Below, piece after piece: positions 23,701 to 31,963 of a stretch of 42,622 nucleotides of DNA. The translations under genes and the position numbers were made by a program. Below the pieces are notes generated by a model. It did not search any database. It had not been told where the DNA came from and saw nothing but the letters and a program-made list of their open reading frames with translations. Source of the DNA: Paenibacillus aceris (lineage in GTDB: Bacteria > Bacillota > Bacilli > Paenibacillales > NBRC-103111); assembly GCF_017874035.1 (NCBI RefSeq), contig NZ_JAGGKV010000039.1, positions 1 through 42,622 of the forward strand, written 5' to 3'. Every line of letters begins with the position of its first letter. Positions within the stretch are counted from its first letter, which is position 1.

Positions 23701-23723
23701 TACTAGGCCGACAGCAAGAAGAA

Positions 23724-23747
23724 GCCAGCAAGCCCTGCTGGCTTTTT
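23724..23747 (+). terminator. Terminator after the carbohydrate-binding fragment
   Basis: GCCAGCA-AGCCC-TGCTGGC followed by TTTTT, 24 bases after the stop of the fragment. Confidence 0.8.
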
Positions 23748-23786
23748 GCAATTTAACTAATAAAAATCTCAATTTCAACTTGATAT

Positions 23787-23805
23787 AATCTTCACTTCAT
23801 CTTGA
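23787..23805. promoter_or_regulatory. Response-regulator box, site 1
   Basis: TCTTCACTTCATCTTGACA contains two TCTT half-sites exactly 11 bp apart, the spacing used by OmpR/PhoB-type dimers. It lies 60-80 bases before the secreted-protein gene at 23867. The same arrangement recurs at 24465 and 27134. Confidence 0.6.
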
Positions 23806-23866
23806 CATGTACGCAATATATTAATACCTGTAACAGCAAATAAAACACTGAAAAGAGGTTACTAAC

Positions 23867-24406
23867 ATGGTAAAGAAGAAAACAAAATTATTCACTGTAC
23901 TCGGTATTTCTGCAGTACTATTAGTGGGAGCTGCTAGTGCATATGCGGCAAATGCAACCAATGCAAGCCCAAAACAAGTAAATAAGGTAGTACCAGTACA
24001 AACATCGGACAAAGCTCCAACTCCTCAAGAAATTGAATCCGTATTAAAAGGTGAACCAACACCAGCAACAATTAAAGTAGAAGGTTTATTTTCTAAAGAT
24101 GGTAAGCCTGATCATACGGCAGATTTTTTTCTAAACGATGAAAAATTAATCTCGTTATTAAGAATGAGCACACAAGAATTAAAACAAGAGTTAGCAACAG
24201 GTAAATCTGTCGTTGAGATTGCCGAGTCTAGAAATGTTTCAAAACAACAACTGATTGATGCTATTGCAAAAACACAGGTTGACGCACAAATTCAAGCCGA
24301 AAATAAGGGTGAAGTTCCTAATAGCAATAGTTCAATGGAGAAAGATGTTCAAAGAAAAGTGGTACAAGTCATCGAGCATAAAACTGAAACCGCATGGAGT
24401 AAATAA
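23867..24406 (+). CDS. Secreted protein of unknown function linked to a two-component system
   Basis: 179-aa exported protein. Residues 1-27 form a signal peptide with AYA cleavage. A flexible stretch (NKVVPVQTSDKAPTPQE) leads to the region TADFFLNDEKLISLLRMSTQELKQ and GKSVVEIAESRNVSKQQLIDAI, a helix-turn repeat seen in several secreted Bacilli proteins. The C-terminus is charged. A response-regulator-type box (TCTT direct repeats) precedes it, and the same boxes precede the adjacent two-component genes, so it is probably a target, or an extracellular sensor partner, of that system. A terminator at 24417 separates it from them. Function unknown. Confidence 0.72.
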   Translation: MVKKKTKLFTVLGISAVLLVGAASAYAANATNASPKQVNKVVPVQTSDKAPTPQEIESVLKGEPTPATIKVEGLFSKDGKPDHTADFFLNDEKLISLLRMSTQELKQELATGKSVVEIAESRNVSKQQLIDAIAKTQVDAQIQAENKGEVPNSNSSMEKDVQRKVVQVIEHKTETAWSK

Positions 24407-24416
24407 ATCGTTCAAC

Positions 24417-24458
24417 GAAAAGGAACAGTGATGCCGACGGAGGCAGCTGTTCCTTTTT
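24417..24458 (+). terminator. Terminator of the secreted-protein gene
   Basis: AAAAGGAACAG (24417-24427) pairs with CTGTTCCTTTTT (24447-24458), a strong stem with T-run. Confidence 0.8.
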
Positions 24459-24463
24459 AAATT

Positions 24464-24480
24464 ATCTTTACACAATCTTT
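24464..24480. promoter_or_regulatory. Response-regulator box, site 2
   Basis: ATCTTTACACAATCTTT carries two TCTT half-sites 11 bp apart (24465, 24476), about 65-80 bases before the response-regulator gene, implying autoregulation. Confidence 0.6.
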
Positions 24481-24543
24481 ATTTGGCTATGTTAGAACTA
24501 AATAGGTAAGAATGGTATTCAAAAGCAACGTAGGAGCAATCAT

Positions 24544-25245
24544 ATGAAAAAAACAATTTTAATTGTAGAAGATGAAGATATTCTGCGTGAAATTATTAAA
24601 GATTATCTCATGAATGAAGGTTATCTCGTATTAGAAGCAGCCGATGGGAAAGAGGCTTTATTATTATTTCATGCAAATGACGTTCATTTAATTATGCTTG
24701 ATATCATGTTACCAGAGCTTGATGGCTGGTCTGTTTGTAGACGAATAAGAAAATCCTCGAATGTCCCGATCATTATGTTGACCGCAAGAGTAGACGAAGA
24801 TGACACATTATTAGGATTTGAGCTAGGGGCAGACGATTATGTAACAAAACCCTACAGTCCAGCTGTCTTATTAGCCAGAGCCAAACGACTCATCGATTGC
24901 AGGAACAGGGAAGAACGACAAACGGAATCCCCATCTCATGCCAGTAGCTATACCTTATCTATAAATGGGATTCAGATGAATCTATCTTCACAAACGTTGA
25001 CTGTTGAAGGGGAACAAGTCCACCTGACGTATACAGAATTCCAAATCTTAGCCTATCTCATGCAAAATAAAGGCATCGTCATTTCGAGAGATCAGCTTAT
25101 TTCGAAAATTTGGGGCTATGAATACGAGGGAGATGATCGTACAGTCAACACCCATATTCGTAACTTAAGAAGTAAGCTGGGAGATAAATCGAAGCTGATT
25201 ACGACGATTGTGAGGACAGGCTATAAGTTCGAGGGTAACGCATGA
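24544..25245 (+). CDS. OmpR/PhoB-family response regulator
   Basis: 233-aa regulator. The receiver domain (1-120) has the acidic pair EDED near residue 9, the phospho-acceptor Asp53 (LIMLDIMLPELDGW), the switch Thr in IIMLTAR and the Lys in DYVTKPYSP. The C-terminal OmpR-type winged helix (about 135-230) includes TYTEFQILAYLMQNKGIVIS and the wing DRTVNTHIRNLRSKLG. It overlaps the kinase gene by 4 bases (ATGA), so the two are co-translated. It probably binds the TCTT direct-repeat boxes at 23787, 24464 and 27131 and so regulates itself and the secreted protein. Confidence 0.93.
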   Translation: MKKTILIVEDEDILREIIKDYLMNEGYLVLEAADGKEALLLFHANDVHLIMLDIMLPELDGWSVCRRIRKSSNVPIIMLTARVDEDDTLLGFELGADDYVTKPYSPAVLLARAKRLIDCRNREERQTESPSHASSYTLSINGIQMNLSSQTLTVEGEQVHLTYTEFQILAYLMQNKGIVISRDQLISKIWGYEYEGDDRTVNTHIRNLRSKLGDKSKLITTIVRTGYKFEGNA

Positions 25246-27065
25246 GAGCGAGTATTGTATTTAAATTATTTTCGCTGACCACCCTGTTATGCCTATTCCT
25301 ATTAACTACGATTTATCTTGGGCAAACGATATTTTTCAAGCAATACTATGCAAACAGAAAAGTAAATGACATTCAAACGAATATCCAATCCTTTAAAGAA
25401 AATTATTTAAAAAGTAGCGGGGATGTACTTTCCATTCAGAAGTTGGAACAGGATTTTTATAGGCAAAATAATGCATGGATTACGACATTAGATAGCTTTG
25501 GAAACTTAAATAATGTGAATGATTTCTATGTGGAAGTCAAGATGGATACAGCTAAATCTAACGGAGAATTCTCTGGTAAAACGATGACCTTTCCGCTTTA
25601 TCATATGATGAACATCAATGAGATTATAACAAGCACCCCAAGTCAAGCGATATCCCTTCTGACCTCGAAATCACGTGTTGCTATTGCAGCGTATAAAGAG
25701 GATCTTGCGTTAATTCCATATCGTGTGCAATTGGTGGAAAAAGGAAATATAATGTGGGAAAATGAGAAAATTTCCAAAAAGATATACGATCTTCAAATTG
25801 ATATTAAATATAATAAGTCAGATAAAACCGTACCGCCTGAGATTTTACTCAACGGTACGATTAGCAAAGTACAATTCCCAACTGGTAATGAATCCTCAAG
25901 TTTTATTTACAGCAATAGCTTGTTTATGGACAGATTGAAGGATTTTCAAACGAATTTAATATTCAATGATACGAAAATCAGCTATGCTTTCTTGCAAATT
26001 CTTGATTTTACGCAAAATGACGTGAAATACAAACTGTTCATTGACCCGATTACAGATCAAGACGGAACGGTCCGTTATATTTTCTCCATGGCCTCCCTAC
26101 AACCCGTTGATGAAGCGGTGCAGATGCTCCAAGATTATTATGTGTACTTGATTGGGCTAGTAATGCTTCTTATTGTTCTTGCTGCTTGGTATTATTCTAG
26201 AAAGATCGCGAACCCCTTGCTGCAAATCAATAGGACGACTAAGCGGATGGCAAGTTTAGACTTTTCAGAAACGATTGCCATTCGATCGAATGATGAAATC
26301 GGCGACTTGTCTCAAAGTATTAATTCTCTTTCCCAATCCTTGCACTCCTATATCGAGCAGTTGCAAATGGACATTGTGAAAGAAAAGCAATTGGAAAACA
26401 CACGAAGAGAATTTATTTCAGGGGTATCCCACGAGCTAAAGACACCTCTGAGTATTGTGAAAAGTTGCATTTCGATTCTGAAGGATGGCGTTGCTACACA
26501 TAAAAAAGATTATTATTTCAATGCCATGGATAAAGAAGTGGATAAGATGAATCTGTTGATTGAGGATATGCTTGAGTTGGCTAAGTTTGAATCAGGCACT
26601 TATACAATGAAGATGGAAACGTTTAATATCGATAAGCTTATTGAGGATATTTGTGAAAAACTATCCGTGGAGTTCAGCACTAAACAACTTCATGTGCATA
26701 CCGAGCTTGCAACCGTTGCAGTCATGGCGAATCAACATCGGATCGAGCAAGTACTTACAAATTTTCTAACCAATGCGAGTCGTTATACGCCAGAGCAAGA
26801 GCACATCTTCATTTCGATAAAGGAAGAACTAGATGAGGTTAAGGTGTGCATTGAAAACAAGGGGGCTCACATTCCAGCAGATCAGCTAGAAAAAATATGG
26901 GACCGCTTTTATCGAGGAGATACGGCACGCCACCGCTCACAAGGCGGCACTGGTTTGGGGCTTGCTATATCGAAAAATATTTTGGAGTTACATGGTATGC
27001 CATACGGCGCGGCGAACACAGAAGACGGGGTTTTGTTTTTCTTCTGGTTAAAGAAACAAGTTTAA
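25242..27065 (+). CDS. Sensor histidine kinase with large extracellular domain
   Basis: 607-aa membrane kinase. TM1 (about 7-30) and TM2 (about 299-318) enclose an extracellular sensor of some 265 residues. A HAMP linker (RKIANPLLQINRTTKRMASL) follows, then the HisKA box with phospho-His397 (GVSHELKTPLS), the N box (FLTNASRYTP), and G boxes (WDRFYRGDTARH, GGTGLGLAISKNI). Partner of the response regulator immediately upstream. The large outer domain suggests sensing of an external peptide, wall or envelope signal, but it is not of a family I can name. Complete; weak hairpins with T-runs lie at 27085-27130. Confidence 0.92.
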   Translation: MRASIVFKLFSLTTLLCLFLLTTIYLGQTIFFKQYYANRKVNDIQTNIQSFKENYLKSSGDVLSIQKLEQDFYRQNNAWITTLDSFGNLNNVNDFYVEVKMDTAKSNGEFSGKTMTFPLYHMMNINEIITSTPSQAISLLTSKSRVAIAAYKEDLALIPYRVQLVEKGNIMWENEKISKKIYDLQIDIKYNKSDKTVPPEILLNGTISKVQFPTGNESSSFIYSNSLFMDRLKDFQTNLIFNDTKISYAFLQILDFTQNDVKYKLFIDPITDQDGTVRYIFSMASLQPVDEAVQMLQDYYVYLIGLVMLLIVLAAWYYSRKIANPLLQINRTTKRMASLDFSETIAIRSNDEIGDLSQSINSLSQSLHSYIEQLQMDIVKEKQLENTRREFISGVSHELKTPLSIVKSCISILKDGVATHKKDYYFNAMDKEVDKMNLLIEDMLELAKFESGTYTMKMETFNIDKLIEDICEKLSVEFSTKQLHVHTELATVAVMANQHRIEQVLTNFLTNASRYTPEQEHIFISIKEELDEVKVCIENKGAHIPADQLEKIWDRFYRGDTARHRSQGGTGLGLAISKNILELHGMPYGAANTEDGVLFFFWLKKQV

Positions 27066-27130
27066 ACACTTAATAACCACTTTTCATGACGTGTTTTTTT
27101 AACGTCGGGAAATGCGGTTTTTTTTTCGTG

Positions 27131-27172
27131 TAATCTTCACCTCATCTTTATTTCGAATCCGATTAATCTTCA
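27131..27172. promoter_or_regulatory. Response-regulator box, site 3, promoter without an intact gene
   Basis: TCTTCACCTCATCTTTA carries TCTT at 27134 and 27145 (11 bp apart), and a further TCTT sits at 27167, 22 bp on, in phase. AT-rich promoter-like sequence and an AGAGAGGAGATCC ribosome binding site before ATG 27249 follow, but that frame is only 10 codons long (MIGLSIHLPE). The controlled gene seems to be lost, or the product is an RNA. Confidence 0.55.
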
Positions 27173-27293
27173 TCTGCCTCTATTAAAATAACTCTATGAA
27201 ATGATCATTTCAGCCAGATAGAGTTTGCTTAGAGAGGAGATCCAATTATGATAGGCCTGTCCATTCACCTTCCGGAATGAGCTAATATGAAAT

Positions 27294-27331
27294 GAAAAAA
27301 GACCGGGGAAGAAGAGGTTCTTCCCGCGGTC
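27294..27331 (-). terminator. Minus-strand terminator, expression platform of riboswitch 2
   Basis: On the minus strand AGACCG..GGAAGAA-CCTC-TTCTTCC..CGGTCT is a strong stem followed by TTTTTTC. It lies 35-40 bases after the second c-di-AMP aptamer and is well placed as its termination platform. No minus-strand gene follows it. Confidence 0.75.
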
Positions 27332-27365
27332 TAATTCCAAAGAATAAAAGACACGACAACCGGTA

Positions 27366-27482
27366 CCTCTATTCACGCTTACGAGGTTAGTTGACGGATC
27401 CGGACTCGAGAGTCGCCCTACTCTTCCAAGATTCACCCCAAAATTCTCCCGTTTTTTTACGGAAACTCGGCGATTCGAAAAT
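27366..27482 (-). ncRNA. c-di-AMP riboswitch (ydaO/yuaA type), orphan copy
   Basis: On the minus strand the conserved ydaO landmarks appear in order: AATCGCCGAG, ACGGGAGAATTTTGGGGTGA, GTAGGGCGACTCTCGAGTCC, then GGATCCGTCAACTAACCTCG and TAAGCG. These are the signature of the c-di-AMP sensing aptamer, which normally turns off wall-hydrolase or potassium-transport genes through a terminator. Here the terminator at 27294-27331 follows directly, but downstream there is no minus-strand gene, only the 3' end of the histidine kinase on the other strand. It begins about 50 bases after the LysM/3D gene stop. Confidence 0.85.
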
Positions 27483-27532
27483 ATCGATATATCAAGCTAT
27501 TAAACAATACTATGTATGACTTTATATTGGTT

Positions 27533-28303
27533 TTATGGTTCTAGAATGTATACAGTAACATCTTGAATGCCGAAACGCGATACCTTTTGTGCACTTCCTG
27601 GAAGGAAAATATCAATGCGATTCCCTTTTATTTCGCTTCCTTGATCGGTAGCGTAAGCAATCAAACCGTCACTAGGCAAATCCTTGTCAGTCTCATTATA
27701 GCCGGTAATCAAAACCTTGGATCCCATTGGAATTATAGATGGATCAACAGCTATAGTTCCCAATTTTAGAGGATTTCCATAGTAATCAATAGGTCCCCAG
27801 CCATTTTCAGAGGGATCACTGGAGTAAGCAGTGGCTTTCACCGAAATCTTCTTTTTAAAAGGTTGAGCTTGTCCTGCAACCAAAATGGAGGAAGAGGATG
27901 CTGATGTAGAAGATACACGAACAGTCTTCTCTTTTAATGCTGAAGGCAGCGTCAAAACTAAACCAGGGTATAAATTATATGGATCGACATTAGGATTGGC
28001 TGCCATAAGCTGATCTAAAGGAAGCTGCAACCTTTTGGCTATGATCCAGAATGTATCTACATCCTTTACGGTATAGCGTAGATCTGGTAGATTTACAAGA
28101 TCCCCTGGTTGTAGATTTAACGGATTAATGTTTGGATTTGCTTTTAGGATCGACGCTAACGGAATTTTGGTAGCATTTGCGATTTTCCATAAAGTATCCT
28201 GAGGTTTTGCTTGATAATTAGAGGCGAAGGCAGGGGTTCCAAGGCAAGTAATAGCAAGCCCTGTTGCTAGAGCGAAGATCGTTTTCTTAAAATGTCGTTT
28301 CAT
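27533..28303 (-). CDS. LysM and 3D-domain cell-wall protein
   Basis: 256-aa exported wall protein. A signal peptide (about 1-27, ending PAFA) is followed by two LysM peptidoglycan-binding repeats (YQAKPQDTLWKIANATKIPL.. about 30-73 and YTVKDVDTFWIIAKRLQLPL.. about 76-119), each ending NLxPGxxxxLP. A linker follows, then a C-terminal 3D domain (about 150-256) with VKATAYSSDPSE, GTIAVDPSIIPMGSKVLI and ATDQGSEIKGNRIDIFLP, whose three conserved Asp residues give the domain its name. Related proteins (YocH, Rpf-like) cleave or remodel peptidoglycan. AAAAGGAGG (28308-28316) precedes the start and a c-di-AMP riboswitch lies upstream, fitting control of wall turnover by c-di-AMP. Confidence 0.9.
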   Translation of the reverse strand: MKRHFKKTIFALATGLAITCLGTPAFASNYQAKPQDTLWKIANATKIPLASILKANPNINPLNLQPGDLVNLPDLRYTVKDVDTFWIIAKRLQLPLDQLMAANPNVDPYNLYPGLVLTLPSALKEKTVRVSSTSASSSSILVAGQAQPFKKKISVKATAYSSDPSENGWGPIDYYGNPLKLGTIAVDPSIIPMGSKVLITGYNETDKDLPSDGLIAYATDQGSEIKGNRIDIFLPGSAQKVSRFGIQDVTVYILEP

Positions 28304-28321
28304 AATGCTCCTCCTTTTAAT

Positions 28322-28455
28322 AAGCCTGCGAGGTTAGTTGTCGGGTTTGGGATGAGGATACATCCCCTCGTCAATGCGATTCACCCCAAGACGTGTCTAC
28401 GTCATAAAGCTCCCCCGCACTTTGGAATTATGTTTAGTTCTTCCAAAGTTTTGGC
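28322..28455 (-). ncRNA. c-di-AMP riboswitch (ydaO/yuaA type) upstream of the 3D gene
   Basis: On the minus strand: GCGGGGGAGC, CTTGGGGTGAATCG, a GAGGGGATG..CATCCC-like internal stem, AAACCCGACAACTAACCTCG and CAGGC, the ydaO landmarks in order. The aptamer ends only some 5 bases before the AAAAGGAGG of the LysM/3D gene and no separate terminator is visible between them, so control may act on translation or through the aptamer's own closing stem. A stable stem, CTTTGGAA..TTCCAAAG, precedes it (about 28420-28452). This class is often found before wall-hydrolase genes. Confidence 0.88.
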
Positions 28456-28663
28456 ATTTTTCTTAAAACATCTTACCATAAGTATCTTTTTTCATGAATA
28501 TGAAATTAGTGGTAAAAATATTGAAGAAGACCAATAAGCTGCAAATTTGGGCACACGGATCAAGTGGCAACCTCAATTCGCAAAGAGCAGGATAATTAAT
28601 AAAGCCTCACGAATTCTTCGTAAAAAAGACAGTTTGCGATCTATTTTAGGAGGTCATCATTGA

Positions 28664-28740
28664 ACTAGCGAGGAACAATAGTTGAGGGGCTTGCTTCGCG
28701 GCAGCTCCTCTTTTTACTTAAGGTAATGGTCAGTTATCCT
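28664..28740 (+). repeat. Structured repeat, copy 19 (complete)
   Basis: ACTAGCGAGGAACAATAGT and TGAGG form the 5' box. GAGGGGC-TTGCTTCGCGGCA-GCTCCTCTTTTT is the hairpin with T-run. ACTTAAGGTAATGGTCAGT and TATCC form the 3' box. The region 28520-28663 before it holds no gene. Confidence 0.7.
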
Positions 28741-28778
28741 GAAGGGATTAGCCATATTTCCTAAAATTGTATGTATTA

Positions 28779-28990
28779 ATGTATACTGGTAAGTATGGTG
28801 TGACATGGAAACCATGCGTCAATGATTTGAGTAATCCTAATGCCTTGATAAAAAAGAATATAAATAACAAAATGAAAAAGTAAAATATCAATTCTTTTGG
28901 AATGACAAAAATGACTTCGTTTACGATAAACGACTTGGAATGGATGGTTATAAAGCAAAATGGATTAACTATGACTTCCCAAAACGTTAA
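28779..28990 (+). pseudogene. Frameshifted small gene of unknown family
   Basis: ATG 28779 opens a frame reading MYTGKYGVTWKPCVNDLSN and NALIKKNINN, which stops at 28883. From about 28871 the next frame continues in the same style (KVKYQFFWNDKNDFVYDKR, then LGMDGYKAKWINYDFPKR) to TAA 28988-28990. A one-base change near 28871 in a run of A residues splits a gene of about 70 codons. The end overlaps the next repeat copy. I do not recognise the family. Confidence 0.5.
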
Positions 28991-29064
28991 TTTAATCACC
29001 AGGGAGCAGATCGCCACGGCCGGTAGCTGCTCACTATTTCGTTGAAGTAACGGGCAGTTTCGCG
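28984..29064 (+). repeat. Structured repeat, copy 20
   Basis: A short 5' part (ACGTTAATTTAATCACC) overlaps the stop of the frameshifted gene. AGGGAGCAG-ATCGCCACGGCCGGTA-GCTGCTCACT is the hairpin. TCGTTGAAGTAACGGGCAGT then TTCGCGC is a near-consensus 3' box. Confidence 0.75.
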
Positions 29065-29206
29065 CAACATTGTTGTCTTCAAAAAAAATTCTACTTGAAC
29101 CTTACGAACCGTAATGATTTATAATGAACGTAACAGCAGGATGAAACTCGGGCAAACGGCCAAAAAAAACGAACAAAATAAATTCGAAATCAGAGGAGAA
29201 ACGGAC

Positions 29207-29773
29207 ATGAGAAAACTCGTATTGTTCATGCATGTGTCACTGGACGGGTATGCGTCGGATTCGAACGGAGGACTCGATTGGATTCCGTACAACGAGGAAT
29301 TAGAGAAATACGCCGAGGAGATCGTAGCCGAAGTCGGAGCTCCCGTTTATGGACGTACGACGTATCGGATGATGGAGAGCTACTGGCCCACGGTGATGGA
29401 CAATCCTAATGCGTCGAGGCACGATATGGAGCATGCCAAATGGCTGCAGGATGTTAAGAAGATCGTCATTTCCGGGACGATGGACACGGTGGAATGGAAC
29501 AATACAATGCTGATCAAGGACAATATTGCAGAGGAAATCAAGGTACTCAAGGAGCAACCTGGCAAAAATCTCGTCATCTTCGGCAGCCCGGGGGCGGCGA
29601 AGACGCTGCTTGAGCTCGGCCTGATCGACGAATTCCTGCTTACAATTTGTCCGGTCGTCCTGGGCGACGGAAAATCGGTATTCGACGGCGGCGAGAAAAT
29701 CAGGCTCAAGCTGCTGTCCAGCCGAACGCTCAAGTCGGGCATTATCGCTGCCCGCTATGAGTTGGAGAATTAG
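29207..29773 (+). CDS. RibD C-terminal/dihydrofolate reductase-like protein
   Basis: 188-aa protein of the RibD-C/DHFR-like fold. ATG 29207 follows GAGGAGA (29193-29199); the frame is open upstream but that part is Lys/Asn-rich and unlike the family. It starts RKLVLFMHVSLDGYASDSNG, followed by GAPVYGRTTYRMMESYWPTV (the NADPH/substrate face), KIVISGTMDTVEWNNT and GSPGAAKTLLELGLIDEF, then PVVLGDGKSVFDGG, the family's usual motifs in order. It is probably an NADPH-dependent reductase of a small molecule; the exact substrate is unknown. It stands alone between repeat copies 20 and 21 and is more GC-rich than the gene fragments nearby. Confidence 0.87.
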   Translation: MRKLVLFMHVSLDGYASDSNGGLDWIPYNEELEKYAEEIVAEVGAPVYGRTTYRMMESYWPTVMDNPNASRHDMEHAKWLQDVKKIVISGTMDTVEWNNTMLIKDNIAEEIKVLKEQPGKNLVIFGSPGAAKTLLELGLIDEFLLTICPVVLGDGKSVFDGGEKIRLKLLSSRTLKSGIIAARYELEN

Positions 29774-29786
29774 CCGTACAAGGTGT

Positions 29787-29882
29787 TCCGCTAACGGGAT
29801 ACGATTGAATAATCAGGGGGAGCAGATCGCCGCGGCCGGCAGCTGCTCCCTTTTTGTTAAAGTGCGTGAAGTTTCAGTTATA
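29787..29882 (+). repeat. Structured repeat, copy 21 (complete)
   Basis: CCGCTAACGGGATACGATTG and AATAATCAG form the 5' box. GGGGGAGCAG-ATCGCCGCGGCCGGCA-GCTGCTCCC followed by TTTTT is a very strong hairpin. GTTAAAGTGCGTGAAGTTTC is a diverged 3' box. It starts 14 bases after the reductase stop and probably terminates it. Confidence 0.8.
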
Positions 29883-30031
29883 ATAGCTGTTAGTAAGAGT
29901 ACCAAAGGGAACCTCGGAAACCTAATGTTTTTCCCCTTTACTGTTTACACTAAGCTTAAAGGTATGCGGCTAGCCCCGTTTAAAAAAACCTCTTATACAA
30001 TATCATATTTCCTTAAAGGGGGACATCTGTT

Positions 30032-31963
30032 TTGGATGCACAGTTTCTAGATTTATTGGCCCAGAAATATAATACGGAAGAAAAAGTTGTAACAGAAATC
30101 ATCAACCTTGAAGCGATCTCCAATCTTCCCAAGGGAACTGAGCATTTTGTCAGTGATTTACATGGGGAGTTCCAGGCTTTTCAGCATGTACTAAGAAACG
30201 GTTCGGGTACCGTAAAAGAGAAAATCAAAGCCTTGTTCCGTGAGGTTTGGACGGATCATGAAATCAATGATTTTACGGCGTTAGTTTATTATCCGGAAGA
30301 AAAAATACAGCTGGTTAAAGGAGACCTGTGTAATAAACAAGCCTTGAACCGATGGTACAGACAAACGATTGAACAAATGCTTAAGCTCATTACCTATGCC
30401 TCTTCCAAATATACGCGCTCGAAATTGCGTAAAGCTCTGCCGGAGCAATTTGTATATATTGTAGAAGAGCTTCTATACAAGACGGATTCGACCAACAATA
30501 AGGACCCTTATTATGAGGAAATATACCGGCAAATTATTTCCTTGGGCCAGGCGGACAAGCTCATTATCGGCCTTGCTTATACGACCCAGCGCCTGGTGGT
30601 TGACCATCTTCATGTGGTCGGAGATATCTATGACCGCGGGCCGGCCCCCGATAAAATTATGGACACGCTGATCAACTACCATTCTGTAGATATTCAGTGG
30701 GGGAACCATGATGTCCTGTGGATAGGCGCCTATGCGGGTTCTCTCGTCTGCCTTGCGAATATTATCCGGATTTGCGCCAGATACAACAATCTGGACATCA
30801 TCGAAGACGTATACGGAATCAATCTTCGCCCACTGCTGAACTTGGCGGAGAAATACTATGATGACAATCCGGGCTTTAGACCGAAGCTGCAGACCGACCA
30901 TAACAGTTCGGAGCAGGAAATCCTGCAGATTACCAAAATTCATCAAGCCATTGCCATGATCCAGTTTAAGCTTGAAATCCCTATTATCAAGAGACGCCCA
31001 TACTTTAATATGTCTGAAAGGCTTTTGCTTGAGCAAATCGATTACGACAAAACTGAAATCAAGATCGGCGGAAAAACTTACCCGCTGGAAAACACCTGTT
31101 TCGCAACCGTAAATCCGCAGCAGCCTGAAAAATTGCTGGAGGAAGAACAGCAGGTGATGGAAAAGCTGCTGTTCTCCGTTCAGCATTCCGAAAAGCTGGC
31201 CAGACATATGAATTTTTTTATGAAAAAGGGCAGCCTTTATCTAAAATACAACGGGAATTTGTTATTTCACGGCTGTATTCCTTTGGATGAAGAAGGAAAC
31301 ATGGAAGAAATGCAGATTGAAGACAAGACGTATTCGGGCCGTAAGCTGCTCGATGTTTTTGAATATTATTTACGTTACGCCTTTGCGCATCCGGAAGAGA
31401 CGGATGATCTGGCTACAGATATGGTATGGTACATCTGGACAGGGGAATGTTCCTCGCTCTTTGGAAAGAGAGAAATGACCACCTTTGAACGGTACTTTAT
31501 CCAAGATAAAGAAACCTATAAGGAGAGAAAGAATCCTTATTACCATTTGCGTGAAAATGAGGAGATCTGCCGGAAAATCCTACTGGAGTTTGATATGAAT
31601 CCGGATCATGGACATATCATTAACGGCCACACGCCAGTTAAAGAAATCCGTGGAGAGAACCCCGTTAAAGCAAACGGGAAAATGGTTGTCATTGACGGCG
31701 GTTTTTCCAAAGCCTATCAATCCACAACGGGCATCGCCGGATATACCTTGTTGTATAATTCCTTTGGTATGCAGCTCGTTGCCCATCAGAAATTTAATTC
31801 AAAAGAAGATGTGTTATGTAACGGAACGGACGTATTGTCTGTAAAAAGGCTGGTGGACAAAGAACTGGAGCGGAAGCTGGTGAGGGAAACCAATGTCGGG
31901 GAGAAGCTGCTGCAGAAAATCTCAAATCTGAAGAATCTCCTGGAATATCGCTACATGAAATGA
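30032..31963 (+). CDS. fbp: Fructose-1,6-bisphosphatase, class III
   Basis: 643-aa class III fructose-1,6-bisphosphatase, which hydrolyses fructose-1,6-bisphosphate to fructose-6-phosphate in gluconeogenesis. The start is TTG 30032 (MDAQFLDLLAQKYN) with AAAGGGGG upstream; the nearby ATG is out of frame. Metallophosphoesterase motifs are intact: FVSDLHGEFQAFQ near residue 44, VVGDIYDRGPAPD near 195, WGNHDVLWIGAYAG near 223, and GHIINGHTPVKEIRGENPVK with VIDGGFSKAYQSTTGIAGYT near the end. Length matches the Bacillus homologue. Flanked by repeat copies but clearly a core metabolic gene, so not every unit between repeats is accessory. Confidence 0.95.
   Translation: MDAQFLDLLAQKYNTEEKVVTEIINLEAISNLPKGTEHFVSDLHGEFQAFQHVLRNGSGTVKEKIKALFREVWTDHEINDFTALVYYPEEKIQLVKGDLCNKQALNRWYRQTIEQMLKLITYASSKYTRSKLRKALPEQFVYIVEELLYKTDSTNNKDPYYEEIYRQIISLGQADKLIIGLAYTTQRLVVDHLHVVGDIYDRGPAPDKIMDTLINYHSVDIQWGNHDVLWIGAYAGSLVCLANIIRICARYNNLDIIEDVYGINLRPLLNLAEKYYDDNPGFRPKLQTDHNSSEQEILQITKIHQAIAMIQFKLEIPIIKRRPYFNMSERLLLEQIDYDKTEIKIGGKTYPLENTCFATVNPQQPEKLLEEEQQVMEKLLFSVQHSEKLARHMNFFMKKGSLYLKYNGNLLFHGCIPLDEEGNMEEMQIEDKTYSGRKLLDVFEYYLRYAFAHPEETDDLATDMVWYIWTGECSSLFGKREMTTFERYFIQDKETYKERKNPYYHLRENEEICRKILLEFDMNPDHGHIINGHTPVKEIRGENPVKANGKMVVIDGGFSKAYQSTTGIAGYTLLYNSFGMQLVAHQKFNSKEDVLCNGTDVLSVKRLVDKELERKLVRETNVGEKLLQKISNLKNLLEYRYMK

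Noticed and set aside
28748..29017. 89-codon minus-strand frame with hydrophobic residues
   Set aside because: It is the complement of the frameshifted plus-strand gene at 28779-28990; low-complexity Ile/Phe content comes from the A-rich coding strand and no ribosome binding site was found.
30473..31207. 244-codon minus-strand frame opposite fbp
   Set aside because: Antisense shadow of a highly conserved enzyme gene, with no start signals or domain pattern.
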